Of a DNA stretch of 64,000 nucleotides, positions 26,548 to 35,304 are shown one piece after another; position 1 is the first letter of the stretch; every line of letters begins with the position of its first letter. Position numbers and translations under genes: made by a program. Below the pieces are notes generated by a model, which saw only the letters and a list, made by a program, of their open reading frames with translations, did no database searches and had not been told where the DNA came from. The stretch is from Nitrospira sp. (GTDB taxonomy: Bacteria > Nitrospirota > Nitrospiria > Nitrospirales > Nitrospiraceae), in contig JAURZE010000005.1 of NCBI GenBank assembly GCA_030653545.1, forward strand, positions 124,001 through 188,000, given 5' to 3'.

Positions 26548-26559
26548 GGCCCACACCAG

Positions 26560-26973
26560 ATGACAGACATGCAGACGCTACGCATGAATCTTAAAGTCCT
26601 TTTGCCATTCCATGTGTTTGCCGAGAAGGCCGGCGTGACCCGCATTGTTGCGGAAACCCGAGAGGGTTCGTTTGGACTTTTGCCGCATCGACTCGACTGC
26701 GTGGCCGCGCTTGCGCCGGGGATTCTGATCTACGAAGACGAATCTGAGGGCGAGGTGTACGTCGCCGTGGATGAAGGGGTGCTGATCAAGACCGGCCCGG
26801 AGGTACTCGTTTCCGTACGCAACGCCATAGCCGGAACGGACCTCCGCCAACTGCGCGAGGCGGTGGAGCGGGAATTTCTGAGCTTAAACGAACGAGAGCA
26901 GAGTGTGCGCTCGATGCTGGCGAAAATGGAAAGCGGTTTCATCCGCCGTTTGGCGGACGTTCATCATGACTGA
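26560..26973 (+). CDS. atpC: N-type ATPase epsilon subunit
   Basis: A 137-residue epsilon-like subunit: an N-terminal beta-sandwich (LKVLLPFHVFAEKAGVTRIV; REGSFGLLPHRLDCVAALAP; VYVAVDEGVLIKTGPEVLVS) and a C-terminal helical part (LREAVEREFLSLNEREQSVR). The GSFGLLPHRLD motif replaces the GxxGILPGHAP of ordinary epsilon subunits, as expected for N-ATPases. It lies 12 bases after atpD and overlaps atpQ by 8 bases. Confidence 0.9.
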   Translation: MTDMQTLRMNLKVLLPFHVFAEKAGVTRIVAETREGSFGLLPHRLDCVAALAPGILIYEDESEGEVYVAVDEGVLIKTGPEVLVSVRNAIAGTDLRQLREAVEREFLSLNEREQSVRSMLAKMESGFIRRLADVHHD

Positions 26974-27304
26974 CGAACGGCAACATCAACCGTTGAAGCC
27001 GAAGGCGCCGCTCAGTCAGGAGGTCGGCGCGAAGGCGGCACGCAAACTCCGGGCGCAGCGCCATGTTACGCGGACCGTTTGGTTTGGCCTGGGCATGATG
27101 GGGCTGGTCGGCTGGTCAGTGGCGATTCCGACGCTGCTCGGCGCAGCGCTTGGTCTCTGGTTGGACAGACACTATCCGGGAGGCCGATCCTGGACGCTGG
27201 CCCTGTTGCTTGTCGGCCTCGCAATCGGATGCTGGAATGCGTGGTATTGGGTGGCGAAGGAAGACAAGGAGATACGAGAGGAACAGGAGGATACTAATGA
27301 ATGA
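26966..27304 (+). CDS. atpQ: N-type ATPase accessory membrane protein AtpQ (AtpZ/AtpI family)
   Basis: A 112-residue protein with two membrane helices (about residues 40-63, WFGLGMMGLVGWSVAIPTLL, and 75-97, WTLALLLVGLAIGCWNAWYW) and a hydrophilic N-terminus. The GAALGLWLDRHYPG motif between helices is typical of the AtpZ/AtpI family. In N-ATPase operons this protein, with AtpR, is thought to help assemble the c-ring. ATG 26966 overlaps the end of atpC. Confidence 0.88.
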   Translation: MTDERQHQPLKPKAPLSQEVGAKAARKLRAQRHVTRTVWFGLGMMGLVGWSVAIPTLLGAALGLWLDRHYPGGRSWTLALLLVGLAIGCWNAWYWVAKEDKEIREEQEDTNE

Positions 27305-27611
27305 AACGGTGAAATTGGTCCTGGCTTTGATGGCCGGCGTGTCGCTCGGAGCGATTTTTTTCGGCGGCCTTTGGTGGACCGTGCGCAGGGGCCTCTCCTC
27401 GGAACGTCCGGCGCCTTGGTTCTTCGTCAGCCTCCTGCTGCGAACGAGCATCGTCCTGGCCGGGTTTTATTTTGTCTCGGGCGGTCAGTGGGCCCGGCTG
27501 CTGGCCTGTCTCCTTGGGTTTGTCATTGTGCGTTTCATCGTGACGCGGCCTGCAGACCCGCCAGTTAAACACCACAACTCCTCAGCGAAGGAGGCTGGGT
27601 ATGCGCCTTAG
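27297..27611 (+). CDS. atpR: N-type ATPase accessory membrane protein AtpR
   Basis: A 104-residue membrane protein with three hydrophobic segments (VKLVLALMAGVSLGAIFFGG; WFFVSLLLRTSIVLAGFYFV; WARLLACLLGFVIVRFIVT). An Arg within the second segment (LLLRTS) is a hallmark of AtpR, proposed in N-ATPases to contact the carboxylates of subunit c during ring assembly. It overlaps atpQ by 8 bases and atpB by 11. AtpR is found only in N-ATPase operons, which makes it the best identifier of this cluster. Confidence 0.88.
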   Translation: MNETVKLVLALMAGVSLGAIFFGGLWWTVRRGLSSERPAPWFFVSLLLRTSIVLAGFYFVSGGQWARLLACLLGFVIVRFIVTRPADPPVKHHNSSAKEAGYAP

Positions 27612-28302
27612 TCCCGACGAAATTATCTTCTGGCAGCAGGGGTTCCTTAAACTCAACGCCACCATTGCATTCACATGGGGGCTGATGCTTGTGCTGGCCG
27701 TCGGCGCCACGCTCATCACTCGCAAACTTTCCATCGGCCTGAAACGTGCCCGCTGGCAGAATCTTCTCGAAATCAGCGTCATCGCCATCGAGAAGCAAAT
27801 TGAAGAGATCGGCCTGAGTCAGCCGCAGAAATATCTGGGCTTTCTGGGCACACTCTTCTTGTTCGTCGCCGCCGCCAGCCTCTGTACCGTCATTCCCGGC
27901 TACGAGCCGCCGACTGCTTCGCTTTCGACCACGGCGGCACTTGCGCTGTGCGTGTTTGTGGCCGTACCTCTTTTCGGCATTGAGGAGCGGGGTTTGGGCG
28001 ACTACCTTAAGTCCTACGCGCAGCCGACGGTCATCATACTGCCGTTCAATATCATCAGCGAAATTTCCCGCACGCTGGCCCTGGCCGTCCGCCTGTTCGG
28101 CAATATGATGAGCGGGGCAATAATCATCGGTATTCTGCTCACCATTACTCCCTTCATCTTCCCGATCATCATGACGGCGCTCGGCTTGCTCACCGGCATG
28201 GTGCAGGCCTACATCTTCAGCATCCTCGCAGCCGTGTACATCGCGGCCGCCACGCGAGCCCGTAAGTCCAAGCCTGAACTTGGGCAAAACATTGAAGCAT
28301 GA
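27601..28302 (+). CDS. atpB: N-type ATPase subunit a
   Basis: A 233-residue membrane stator subunit that provides the ion half-channels. Five or so helices are visible. The key segment ISRTLALAVRLFGNMMSG holds the essential Arg (in VRLFGN) that faces the c-ring carboxylate. The last helices (LLTGMVQAYIFSILAAVYIA) match the family, with the conserved Gln in VQAYIF. It is shorter than the 270-residue E. coli subunit, as is usual for N-ATPases. It overlaps atpR and ends 26 bases before atpE. Confidence 0.93.
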   Translation: MRLSPDEIIFWQQGFLKLNATIAFTWGLMLVLAVGATLITRKLSIGLKRARWQNLLEISVIAIEKQIEEIGLSQPQKYLGFLGTLFLFVAAASLCTVIPGYEPPTASLSTTAALALCVFVAVPLFGIEERGLGDYLKSYAQPTVIILPFNIISEISRTLALAVRLFGNMMSGAIIIGILLTITPFIFPIIMTALGLLTGMVQAYIFSILAAVYIAAATRARKSKPELGQNIEA

Positions 28303-28328
28303 ACTACGATTCAACAAAAGGAGATGCG

Positions 28329-28610
28329 ATGGATAGCATGACGCTTATTGCAGTGGCCTCTATTGTCACCGCCGGCATTACCACAGGTCTCGGCACGATG
28401 GCTCCGGCACTGGGAGAAGGGAAGGCGGTCGCGATAGCGCTGAGCTCCCTGGCCCAGCAGCCTGATGCCTCCGCGACCATCACCCGGACCTTGTTCGTGG
28501 GCCTGGCGATGATCGAGTCTACAGCCATCTACTGTTTCGTGGTTTCGATGATTCTCATCTTCGCAAACCCGTTCTGGAACCACGTCATCGCCCAAGCCGG
28601 GGGAAAGTAA
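28329..28610 (+). CDS. atpE: N-type ATPase subunit c
   Basis: A 93-residue hairpin protein forming the rotor ring. Helix one ends GTMAPALGEGKAV and helix two holds GLAMIESTAIYCF. Ion-site residues are Glu30 (at the position of Gln32 in the Na+-binding Ilyobacter subunit), Glu63, Ser64 and Tyr68. The E-S-x3-Y pattern is a Na+ signature, but the second carboxylate at Glu30 is typical of N-ATPases, at least one of which has been reported to be proton-specific, so the coupling ion is open. ATG 28329 is used (AAAAGGAGATGCG upstream); a longer frame from 28299 overlaps atpB. Confidence 0.93.
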   Translation: MDSMTLIAVASIVTAGITTGLGTMAPALGEGKAVAIALSSLAQQPDASATITRTLFVGLAMIESTAIYCFVVSMILIFANPFWNHVIAQAGGK

Positions 28611-28613
28611 TCG

Positions 28614-29543
28614 ATGTTCATCGACTGGTTCACCGTCGTTGCGCAGGCGCTCAACTTTCTCATCCTCGTGTGGTTGATGAAGCGCTTCCTCTACAAGCCC
28701 ATCCTCGATGCCATCGACGCGCGGGAAAAGCGTATCGCCACGGAACTTGCGGACGCCGCCGAAAAAAAGGTCGAAGCCAAAAAGGAGCGTGATGAGTTCA
28801 AGTACAAGAACGATGAGTTCGAGAAGCAGCGCGACGAGCTCATGAGCCAAGCGACGGACGAGGCAAAGGTCGAACGTCAGCGCCTCCTCGATGAGTCGCG
28901 GCAGGCAGCCGACGCCCTCCGTATTAAACGACAGGACGCGTTGAAACGCGAACAACAGAAACTCAACGACGAAATCGCCCGACGAACCCGGGAGGAAGTG
29001 TTTGCCATTGCGCGAAAGACGCTGTCGGACCTCGCCGGGGCCAGTCTGGAAGAACGCATGAGCGAGGTATTCACGCGCCGCGTGCGAGAGCTGAACGGTG
29101 AGGCGAAGGAAGGTCTAGCGAAGGCATTGAAAACATCGACCGACCCGGCGCTCGTATGCAGCGCCTTCGAGCTGCCATCGGAGCAACGAGCCGCGATGCA
29201 ACAGGCGCTCAACGAAACCTTCTCCGCTGAAATCCACGTCCGTTTCGAGACCGCGCCGGACGTGATCAGCGGCATCGAACTCACTGCGAACGGACGAAAG
29301 GTCGGTTGGAGCATCGCGGATTATCTCGTGTCACTGGAAAAGAGTCTCGACGAATTGCTGAAAGACCAGTCCAAACTCCAGACGCAAGTGGAGACGAAGC
29401 GTACGTCCGAATCTGGACCAGACGCGTCCAAGCCGGAGCCTATGGTTGTGTCTAAAGACGCAATCAAGGAGCAGCTCAAACATGAAGTCGATGTTCAGCC
29501 GAAGTCTGGGACTAAGCCTGCGGATCCTGAGGAAGAAAAATGA
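28614..29543 (+). CDS. atpF: N-type ATPase subunit b with delta-like C-terminal part
   Basis: A 309-residue peripheral stalk protein. One N-terminal membrane helix (residues 5-22, [18 protein letters not shown]) precedes a long charged coiled coil (about 40-145). A C-terminal region (about 150-250; [20 protein letters not shown], then [20 protein letters not shown]) resembles the delta subunit that binds F1. No separate atpH gene exists in the operon, as in other N-ATPases. The final 50 or so residues are a Lys/Pro/Glu/Ser-rich tail ([26 protein letters not shown]), resembling the tails on alpha and beta. It overlaps atpA by ATGA. Confidence 0.92.
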   Translation: MFIDWFTVVAQALNFLILVWLMKRFLYKPILDAIDAREKRIATELADAAEKKVEAKKERDEFKYKNDEFEKQRDELMSQATDEAKVERQRLLDESRQAADALRIKRQDALKREQQKLNDEIARRTREEVFAIARKTLSDLAGASLEERMSEVFTRRVRELNGEAKEGLAKALKTSTDPALVCSAFELPSEQRAAMQQALNETFSAEIHVRFETAPDVISGIELTANGRKVGWSIADYLVSLEKSLDELLKDQSKLQTQVETKRTSESGPDASKPEPMVVSKDAIKEQLKHEVDVQPKSGTKPADPEEEK

Positions 29544-31183
29544 GCACGCAGCCTAACTCTTTGCAACGGATCTTCGACTGCGCCTTCGCTGACCTAATCC
29601 AGGCACGCGAAACCTTCACGCCGCGACTGGCGCCGCACGAGGTAGGCACGGTCACCGGCGTCTCCACGGGCATCGCCCGGGTCTCCGGCCTTCCCAGCGT
29701 GGGCTTTGACGAGCTGGTGAAATTTCCAGGCGATGTGTTCGGCATCGCATTCAACGTGGATGAGAACGAAATCGGCGTCGTGCTGCTCGGCGAATACTGG
29801 CATCTGCACGCAGGCGATCACGTCGAGCGCACGGGTCAGGTCATGGACGTAGCTGTGGGAGACGAATTGGTGGGCCGCGTCATTGACCCGCTCGGCCGGC
29901 CGCTTGATGGATATGGGCCGGTAGCTGCCACAGAGCGCCTGCCCATCGAACGTCCCTCCGCGCTGATCTTGGACCGCGCGCCAGTCAGCGTGCCGCTCCA
30001 AACCGGACTGAAGGTCATTGACGCGCTCATTCCTATCGGTCGCGGCCAGCGCGAGTTGATTCTGGGCGACCGGCAGACGGGCAAAACCGCCATTGCGATC
30101 GACACCATCATCAACCAGCGGGACCAGAATGTCCTGTGCGTCTATTGTGCCATTGCCCAGCGGGCGTCCGGCGTGGCGAAAGTAATCGCTGCGCTGCGCG
30201 AAAAAGGTGCGATGGATTACACCGTGGTGGTGGTCACCGAGGGCAACGACCCGCCGGGCCTCGCTTACATCGCTCCGTACGCCGCCACCAGCATCGCGGA
30301 GCATTTCATGGAGCGAGGCCGCGATGTGCTGATCGTATACGATGATCTCACCCATCATGCCCGCGCCTATCGCGAGCTGTCTCTGTTGCTGCGGCGTCCG
30401 CCCGGTCGCGAAGCGTTCCCCGGCGACATCTTTTATATTCACTCGCGGCTGCTGGAGCGCGCTACGCACTTGCGCGAGGAACTCGGTGGAGGATCGCTAA
30501 CGGCGTTGCCGATTATCGAGACCGAAGCGCAGAACATCTCCGCCTACATCCCGACCAATCTGATCTCCATTACGGACGGGCAGATCTACCTCTCACCGTC
30601 GCTGTTCCAATTGGGAGTGCTGCCGGCGGTCGAGGTGGGGAAATCCGTGTCGCGCGTTGGCGGTAAGGCGCAACGGGCGGCCTACCGCGCGGTGGCAGGC
30701 GACCTCAAGCTCGCCTACTCGCAGTTCGAGGAACTCGAGACCTTTGCCCGGTTCGGGGCCCGCCTGGATGACGACACTCGCATGATCATCGAACATGGAC
30801 GGAGAATCCGCGCCTGCCTCAAGCAACCAGAATTCGCTCCGGTGTCCGTACCGGCGCAAATCGCCGTATTGGTGGCATTGACCGCGGAACTCTTCGACCG
30901 CATACCGCTTGACCAGATGACAATTGCCGAGCAGGCTGTGCGCGCGGCAGCGGCGGACATTCCGGCGGAGGTATGCGGGCGATTCGAAACCGGCAAAACG
31001 TTGAGCGATGAAGATCGCAAAACGATTATCGAAATCGCCCGCGCATCGCTCGTCCGTTTCCAGTCTATGCCAGGGTCAAAACCCGAACCCAAAGTCGAAC
31101 CCACGTCTGAGGCGGACGCCAAACCGAGGCCCGGGTCGACGACAAAGCTGAAGTCAGAGGTGGAGGCCAAGGAGCCGTCATGA
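29540..31183 (+). CDS. atpA: N-type ATPase alpha subunit
   Basis: A 547-residue non-catalytic F1 subunit. It shows the P-loop [78 protein letters not shown] and [20 protein letters not shown]. The ordinary alpha is about 510 residues; here a 38-residue C-terminal tail rich in Lys, Pro and Glu ([18 protein letters not shown]) is added after [10 protein letters not shown]. The start overlaps the atpF stop and the stop overlaps atpG (ATGA at both ends). Confidence 0.95.
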   Translation: MSTQPNSLQRIFDCAFADLIQARETFTPRLAPHEVGTVTGVSTGIARVSGLPSVGFDELVKFPGDVFGIAFNVDENEIGVVLLGEYWHLHAGDHVERTGQVMDVAVGDELVGRVIDPLGRPLDGYGPVAATERLPIERPSALILDRAPVSVPLQTGLKVIDALIPIGRGQRELILGDRQTGKTAIAIDTIINQRDQNVLCVYCAIAQRASGVAKVIAALREKGAMDYTVVVVTEGNDPPGLAYIAPYAATSIAEHFMERGRDVLIVYDDLTHHARAYRELSLLLRRPPGREAFPGDIFYIHSRLLERATHLREELGGGSLTALPIIETEAQNISAYIPTNLISITDGQIYLSPSLFQLGVLPAVEVGKSVSRVGGKAQRAAYRAVAGDLKLAYSQFEELETFARFGARLDDDTRMIIEHGRRIRACLKQPEFAPVSVPAQIAVLVALTAELFDRIPLDQMTIAEQAVRAAAADIPAEVCGRFETGKTLSDEDRKTIIEIARASLVRFQSMPGSKPEPKVEPTSEADAKPRPGSTTKLKSEVEAKEPS

Positions 31184-32148
31184 GCGACACAACAGCGAGC
31201 CTGCGTCGCAAGATCAACAGTGCTGGAGATCTCCAGTCCGTGGTCCGGACGATGAAAGCCCTGGCCGCCGCGAGCATCGGACAGTACGAACAATCGGTGC
31301 GCGCGTTGGCCGACTACTATCGGACAGTGGAATTAGGGTTGGCCGCATGCTTTCGAGAAATGGAGCCGAGCGTCTCGACGGTGGAACGGAAAAGACAAAC
31401 CGATGCGGGTGCCATTGGCGCTGTCGTGTTCGGTTCCGACCAGGGTTTGGTGGGCCAGTTTAATGATGTGGTGGCCGATCATGCGGTGAAAATCCTGGGA
31501 GATCTGACGGACACACCGCAGATCTGGGCGGTCGGCGAGCGCGTTCATGAGCGCTTGATGGACAGGGGCCTGCCGCTGATCGGCCTTTTTACCGTGCCGA
31601 ATTCCGTGAAAGCCATTACTCCACTCGTCGGCCAGATCCTCACGGAAAGCGAGGCGCACCGCAGCCATGGCGAGATTGTCGAACTTCACCTCTTCTACAA
31701 CCACCCCTCATCCGGAGCGGTGTACGTGCCTGTCAATCAGCAGCTGCTGCCGTTGGACGAAACCTGGCGCCGCAAGCTGGCCGAGCTTTCCTGGCCCATG
31801 AACAACTTGCCCCAGGTCGTGGGTGGCAACACCACGACCTTACGGGCGCTCATCCGCGAATATCTTTTTGTCTCGCTCTTCCGGGCGTGCGCCGAATCCC
31901 TTGCGAGCGAGAACGCGAGCCGCCTAGCGGCGATGCAGCGCGCCGATAAGAACATCGACGAGCTGCTGGAGGACTTCAACGGGACATTCCATCGGTTGCG
32001 CCAGGGTGGCATTGACGAGGAATTGTTCGACGTCATCTCCGGATTTGAAGCGCTGGCGAACGGGGGGAAACCCGCGGAGCGAGGATTCACGCCAAAGAGA
32101 ATTGAGCCAGGATATTCGAATCGACTGACGAAAACAAAGGCTGGATAG
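31180..32148 (+). CDS. atpG: N-type ATPase gamma subunit
   Basis: A 322-residue central-shaft subunit. The N-terminal helix has [20 protein letters not shown], the N-ATPase version of the usual gamma start, and the C-terminal helix has [20 protein letters not shown], matching the conserved gamma C-terminus; a Rossmann-like middle part has [17 protein letters not shown]. After the helical end a polar extension of about 25 residues follows ([14 protein letters not shown]). It is the last gene of the operon. No hairpin with a T-run was seen in the 75 bases to the next gene. Confidence 0.92.
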   Translation: MSDTTASLRRKINSAGDLQSVVRTMKALAAASIGQYEQSVRALADYYRTVELGLAACFREMEPSVSTVERKRQTDAGAIGAVVFGSDQGLVGQFNDVVADHAVKILGDLTDTPQIWAVGERVHERLMDRGLPLIGLFTVPNSVKAITPLVGQILTESEAHRSHGEIVELHLFYNHPSSGAVYVPVNQQLLPLDETWRRKLAELSWPMNNLPQVVGGNTTTLRALIREYLFVSLFRACAESLASENASRLAAMQRADKNIDELLEDFNGTFHRLRQGGIDEELFDVISGFEALANGGKPAERGFTPKRIEPGYSNRLTKTKAG

Positions 32149-32223
32149 GCGGAACTGCATCCGTAATGCGGGGGGATCACTTGTTGCCTGCGGATTGGCG
32201 CAGATTAAATGAAGGGGGATGTG

Positions 32224-33294
32224 ATGGGAACAACCATGAAAGCATTCGTGATGCAAGCCATCGGCAAGGTGGGATTCACGGAGAAGCCGATTCCGAACGA
32301 GGTCGGGCCCAACGACGCCATTATCAAGACGACCCGCGCGCTCGTGTGCACGTCGGATGTGCACACCGTGAAGGGTGCCATCGGGACACGGGAGAACCTC
32401 ACGCTGGGGCATGAGGCTGTTGGCGTGGTGTACAAGCTCGGCAGCCAGGTCAAAGACTTTCGCGAAGGGGATCGCGTGGCGGTCAATGCGATCACGCCTT
32501 GCTACACCTGCGACAACTGCCTGCGGGGGTACTCCTCTCAGTGCGGGCAACTCCTGGGGGGCTGGAAGTTTGCCAACAGCAAGGACGGGAGCTTTGCCGA
32601 GTACTTTCACGTGAATGCCGCCTGCGGAAATCTGGTCCATATTCCCGATTCCGTGTCGGATGATAGCGCGGTCTACACGTGCGACATGATGTCAACCGGA
32701 TTTATGGGGGCCGAGCGGGCGAACATTCCGCTAGGCGGAGCCGTAGCCGTGTTTGCCCAAGGGCCGGTCGGGTTGATGGCGACGGTCGGTGCGCGGTTAC
32801 TTGGCGCCGGGTTGATTATTGCGGTGGAAAGCATACCCGGACGGCAGCAACTGGCCAAACAGTTCGGCGCCGACGTGGTGGTGGACTTTACCAAGCATGA
32901 TCCGGTCGAGGAGATTCTACGGTTGACGGGAAATCAGGGAGTGGACTCGGCCATTGAGTGTCTTGGCGCCCAGGTGACCTTTGAAGCTTGCGTGAAAGCC
33001 ACGCGTCCGGGCGGCACGATTTCTGTGGCAGGCTACTTTGGAGATGGCGACTACGTAAAGATTCCGCGGCTGGCCTGGGGCGTGGGCCTGGGCGACAAGA
33101 CGATCCGCACGGGGCTCTGTCCAGGGGGGAGAGAACGGATGGACCGCCTGATCCGCTTGCTTGAAGCCGGGCGGCTGGACCCGAGGCCCATGACTACGCA
33201 CCGGTTTGCATTCGACCAAGTCGATCGGGCATTTGCTCTGATGGAGACCAAGGAAGGCGGGATCATCAAGCCCTTGATTAGTTTTCACGGATGA
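32224..33294 (+). CDS. Zinc-dependent NADP(H)-type alcohol dehydrogenase
   Basis: A 356-residue medium-chain dehydrogenase close in layout to thermoanaerobic secondary alcohol dehydrogenases (MKAFVMQAIGKVGF; LVCTSDVHTVKGAIG; LGGWKFANSKDGSFAEYFHV; PGGRERMDRLI). Catalytic zinc ligands are visible: Cys in LVCTSD, His in LGHEA and Asp in YTCDMMSTGF. It also keeps four Cys of a structural zinc site (CYTCDNC, then QC), which the thermophilic secondary enzymes lack. The Rossmann fold has GPVGLMATVGARLLG. Start choice: ATG 32224 with AAGGGGGATGTG upstream; 32209 and 32236 are alternatives. It may reoxidise NAD(P)H by reducing a carbonyl under low oxygen, which is inference. Confidence 0.88.
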   Translation: MGTTMKAFVMQAIGKVGFTEKPIPNEVGPNDAIIKTTRALVCTSDVHTVKGAIGTRENLTLGHEAVGVVYKLGSQVKDFREGDRVAVNAITPCYTCDNCLRGYSSQCGQLLGGWKFANSKDGSFAEYFHVNAACGNLVHIPDSVSDDSAVYTCDMMSTGFMGAERANIPLGGAVAVFAQGPVGLMATVGARLLGAGLIIAVESIPGRQQLAKQFGADVVVDFTKHDPVEEILRLTGNQGVDSAIECLGAQVTFEACVKATRPGGTISVAGYFGDGDYVKIPRLAWGVGLGDKTIRTGLCPGGRERMDRLIRLLEAGRLDPRPMTTHRFAFDQVDRAFALMETKEGGIIKPLISFHG

Positions 33295-33333
33295 CAGTCT
33301 CGATTCCTTATCTCCAGGATAAAGAGGAGCACC

Positions 33334-33450
33334 ATGGAACCATTGGCCATTCTCGGCGGGATCGCCCTAGTTATCGGTATCGTTGGCCTATTCGTGCTGC
33401 TGAAAGGTAGGAGAAAGAACGTCCGTTTGACCGGTGGGACGGATAGGTGA
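33334..33450 (+). CDS. Tiny single-span membrane protein (38 residues)
   Basis: A 38-codon gene with a strong ribosome binding site (AAAGAGGAG, then CACC ATG). The product has one hydrophobic helix (LAILGGIALVIGIVGLFVLL), followed by a basic end (KGRRKNVRLTGGTDR), so its C-terminus is predicted to stay in the cytoplasm. It sits 39 bases after the alcohol dehydrogenase and 32 bases before the cupredoxin gene. The product is too short for family assignment. A similar tiny membrane protein lies at 44949. Confidence 0.55.
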   Translation: MEPLAILGGIALVIGIVGLFVLLKGRRKNVRLTGGTDR

Positions 33451-33482
33451 CTCTGTTGTATTCAGACATAGGGAGGTCGGCT

Positions 33483-33941
33483 ATGAACAAACACAGAATG
33501 GTGGGATCACGAAGGGTGCGCTGGGGTACCCTCGCTGTCCTGGGGCTGATGGGGTGGCCGATGATCGGTGCGACGCCGAGCGTCGCGCTGGACGTCGCAT
33601 CTGCGCAGGAACCGCGCATCGAGATCGTCATCCGCGACTTCAAGTACGTGCGCACGAAGATGGAGTCGATTCGCGCGGGAACACCGATGGTGTTCGTGGT
33701 CCGCAACGAGGATTTCGTCACACATGGATTCATCTCGCCGCTCTTCTTGGGCCGTTCCCTTCAGGGTGGAGGAGAGGGTATCGAGGCGTTCGGGACAGGC
33801 ATCGAAGGATTTCACATAGATCCGGGCAAGACTCTGATGATTCGCCTGACGCCGGATCAACAGGGCAAGATCACATTTCGATGTGACCTGCATCCAGAGG
33901 TGCAAGGCGAATTGTATCTGCTCGACGTGCCGGTCGGGTAA
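33483..33941 (+). CDS. Exported cupredoxin-domain protein
   Basis: A 152-residue protein with a twin-arginine-like or Sec leader (MVGSRRVRWGTLAVLGLMGW, cleavage near ASAQ). The mature part is a cupredoxin-like domain: RIEIVIRDFKYVRTKMESIR, GTPMVFVVRNEDFVTHGFIS, then the C-terminal ligand loop FRCDLHPEVQGELYLL. His in VTHGF and the Cys and His of CDLHPEV fit a type 1 copper site, but the usual axial Met of CxxHxxM is Val here, so redox properties may differ. GGAGGTCGGCT precedes the ATG. It belongs to the cytochrome oxidase II-like small copper proteins often found in nitrifiers; the partner is unknown. Confidence 0.8.
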   Translation: MNKHRMVGSRRVRWGTLAVLGLMGWPMIGATPSVALDVASAQEPRIEIVIRDFKYVRTKMESIRAGTPMVFVVRNEDFVTHGFISPLFLGRSLQGGGEGIEAFGTGIEGFHIDPGKTLMIRLTPDQQGKITFRCDLHPEVQGELYLLDVPVG

Positions 33942-34018
33942 CCGCTGAAACAGCGGATCGCGTTGGCTAACGGGGGCGGTGCGGGGGCACGGCCATACAC
34001 AATATTGAGAGGTGATCT

Positions 34019-35185
34019 ATGATCGGACAATCCGTGAAGCTGACGACCATCCGCGGGATCGAGATCGGCGTCCATTACTCCTGGTTCATCATCTTTTTCC
34101 TGATTACTTTTTCGCTGACCACTCGGTTTGCATCGGAGCATCCCCATTGGACGCTGGCGGAGCATTATGCGGTGGGAATCGCGACGAGCCTCCTGTTCTT
34201 TGCCTCGATCCTTCTGCATGAACTGGCGCACAGCTTCGTGGCTCTGGCCAAGGGCATCCCGGTCCGCTCTATCACGCTCTTCGTCTTCGGCGGCGTCGCG
34301 CAGATCGGCCGCGAGCCGGACCGGCCGATGACGGAGTTTCAGATCGCGATTGCCGGGCCGATCACCAGCGCGCTGCTGGCCGTCGGGTTCGGCGCGGTGG
34401 CGCATCTGGCCGGCGATGAGTTTGAACGGATCTCAGCGCTCGCCGGCTGGCTCGCGTCGATCAACCTGATGCTGGCGCTGTTCAACCTCGTGCCGGGCTT
34501 TCCGCTCGACGGCGGGCGGATCTTCCGGGCGCTGCTCTGGCGGGTGACGGGCAATCTGGCCACAGCCACCCGGATTGCAGCAGGCACGGGCCAAACGGTG
34601 GGGTACGCGTTCATGCTGGTCGGCATCTGGACCGTGTTCACCGTGAACTGGTTCAACGGGATCTGGCTGGCCTTCATCGGCTGGTTCTTGCTCAATGCCG
34701 CCCAGGAGAGCGTCCTGCAGATGAGCATGCGGTCAGCGTTGAGCGGCCTGACGGCCGAAGACATCATGGCGCGTGATTGTCCCACCGTGTCGGGTCAACT
34801 GAGTCTTGCGGACCTGGTGCACGAGCATATTTTACGGACAGGCCAGCGATGCTTTCTGGTCTCGCAGAACGGACGGCTCGAGGGCCTCGTGACGCTGCAC
34901 CAGGTGAAGACCGTGCCTCAAGACCGATGGAGAGACAGTTTCGTGGAGCAGGCGATGACGCCGATGGACCGGCTGCATGCGGTGGCGCCGGAGACGGCGA
35001 TTCTGGATGTCTTGAGAGTCATGGAACAACAGGATGTCAACCAGGTTCCGGTCACACAAGGCGGCCGGTTGCTGGGCATGATCACGCGGGATCACCTCCT
35101 GCGGGTGCTCTATGCCAATCTGGAGCTAGGGGGTCGTGAGGCACCGGCCTTCAGTGTGCGTGCCCCGGAACGGAACCGGACGTGA
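34019..35185 (+). CDS. M50-family site-2 protease with tandem CBS domains
   Basis: A 388-residue intramembrane metalloprotease of the Rip3/CBS type. Six membrane segments cover about residues 15-225. The zinc motif HELAH (from residue 67) and the second metal motif FPLDGGRIF (about residue 162) are intact. Two CBS domains follow (about 245-305, GLTAEDIMARDC; 310-370, VEQAMTPMDRLHAVAPETAI), which in other proteins bind adenine nucleotides and could make cleavage sensitive to energy state. Site-2 proteases usually release membrane-tethered anti-sigma or transcription factors. AGGTGATCT precedes the ATG. The target is unknown; the membrane coiled-coil protein at 46641 is one candidate, but that is speculation. 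Confidence 0.92.
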   Translation: MIGQSVKLTTIRGIEIGVHYSWFIIFFLITFSLTTRFASEHPHWTLAEHYAVGIATSLLFFASILLHELAHSFVALAKGIPVRSITLFVFGGVAQIGREPDRPMTEFQIAIAGPITSALLAVGFGAVAHLAGDEFERISALAGWLASINLMLALFNLVPGFPLDGGRIFRALLWRVTGNLATATRIAAGTGQTVGYAFMLVGIWTVFTVNWFNGIWLAFIGWFLLNAAQESVLQMSMRSALSGLTAEDIMARDCPTVSGQLSLADLVHEHILRTGQRCFLVSQNGRLEGLVTLHQVKTVPQDRWRDSFVEQAMTPMDRLHAVAPETAILDVLRVMEQQDVNQVPVTQGGRLLGMITRDHLLRVLYANLELGGREAPAFSVRAPERNRT

Positions 35186-35201
35186 GGGGGAGAATCTGGC
35201 G

Positions 35202-35291
35202 ATGAAAGTCCTGCTCGCCGTGGATCGTGTTTTCACGGAAGCGTCTCCCGCAAAGTCGCGCTGTAGGCACCCTGTTTGGTGCTTGTGGTGA
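35202..35291 (+). pseudogene. Possible fossil start of a universal stress protein gene
   Basis: A GAGGGGGAGAATCTGGCG leader is followed by ATG and MKVLLAVDRVFTEASP, which resembles the first strand of a UspA domain (MKVLLAVDGS). The frame stops after 29 codons and the rest is unrelated. The ribosome binding site is well formed, so this may be the stump of a USP gene that followed the M50 protease. The evidence is short and tentative. Confidence 0.35.
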
Positions 35292-35304
35292 GAAGCCAAA
35301 GACG

